In this document: one piece after another, positions 5,097 to 5,100 of the stretch | Layout of the letters: each line of letters opens with the position of its first letter | Position numbering within the stretch: the stretch's first letter is position 1 | Assembly (NCBI GenBank): GCA_027451455.1 | Contig: DAIDJI010000447.1 | Span: 1-5,100, forward strand | Length of the DNA: 5,100 nucleotides | Origin: Planctomycetales bacterium | GTDB lineage: Bacteria; Planctomycetota; Planctomycetia; Isosphaerales; Isosphaeraceae | Reading direction: 5' to 3' | The notes under the pieces: generated by a model | What the model was told of the DNA's origin: nothing | Databases searched by the model: none | Seen by the model: the letters and a program-made list of their open reading frames with translations, nothing else | Program-made: the position numbers and the translations under genes

Positions 5097-5100
5097 GATC

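Noticed and set aside
3976..5097. Long + strand open frame (373 codons) opposite the integrase
   Set aside because: It is the mirror of the GC-rich integrase gene; the - strand frame has a complete set of recombinase motifs and a Shine-Dalgarno, while the + product is low-complexity, rich in R, G, A, V and L, with no recognisable domain.

Overview
The window comes from a GC-rich bacterium. I infer a planctomycete, possibly of the Isosphaera/Singulisphaera type. This rests on the style of the integrase (an arm-binding N-terminus and a long C-terminal tail running into the target RNA gene) and on the DapL-type lysine pathway. It is an inference; no 16S or marker comparison was possible.

Left part (1-3270), + strand, ordinary chromosome: a YebC/TACO1-family translation factor (107-844); a PLP aminotransferase of the LL-diaminopimelate aminotransferase type (dapL, 1009-2172); folK (2189-2671), 16 nt behind dapL; and smpB (2779-3270), 107 nt behind folK. 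The yebC-dapL gap is framed by a perfect 23-bp inverted repeat built of GGACTC(A/C)AGG units. Its right arm also supplies the Shine-Dalgarno sequence of dapL.

Middle (3300-3818): a sigma-70-like promoter (TTGACC, 16 nt, AATAAT) precedes a complete one-piece tmRNA gene, ssrA (3373-3737), with reading frame ANNTVGLRLAA-stop. SmpB and tmRNA are the two partners of trans-translation (ribosome rescue), so both halves of the system sit side by side. Just past the tmRNA 3' end lie a strong hairpin (3744-3772) and a rho-independent terminator (3786-3818).

Right part (3738-5100), - strand: a tyrosine recombinase points towards the 3' end of ssrA, the classic layout of a genomic island integrated into a tmRNA gene. 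The left junction is in this window. The rest of the island, including any cargo and the far att copy, lies beyond position 5100. The integrase reading frame has no stop until 3454, so it runs antisense through most of the tmRNA, including its tag-coding segment. Two TATAAT boxes and a perfect 8-bp hairpin lie upstream of the integrase start.

No unknown defence or metabolic system is visible. The parts worth a second look are the ssrA/integrase overlap, the hairpins at the island junction and the inverted repeat before dapL.
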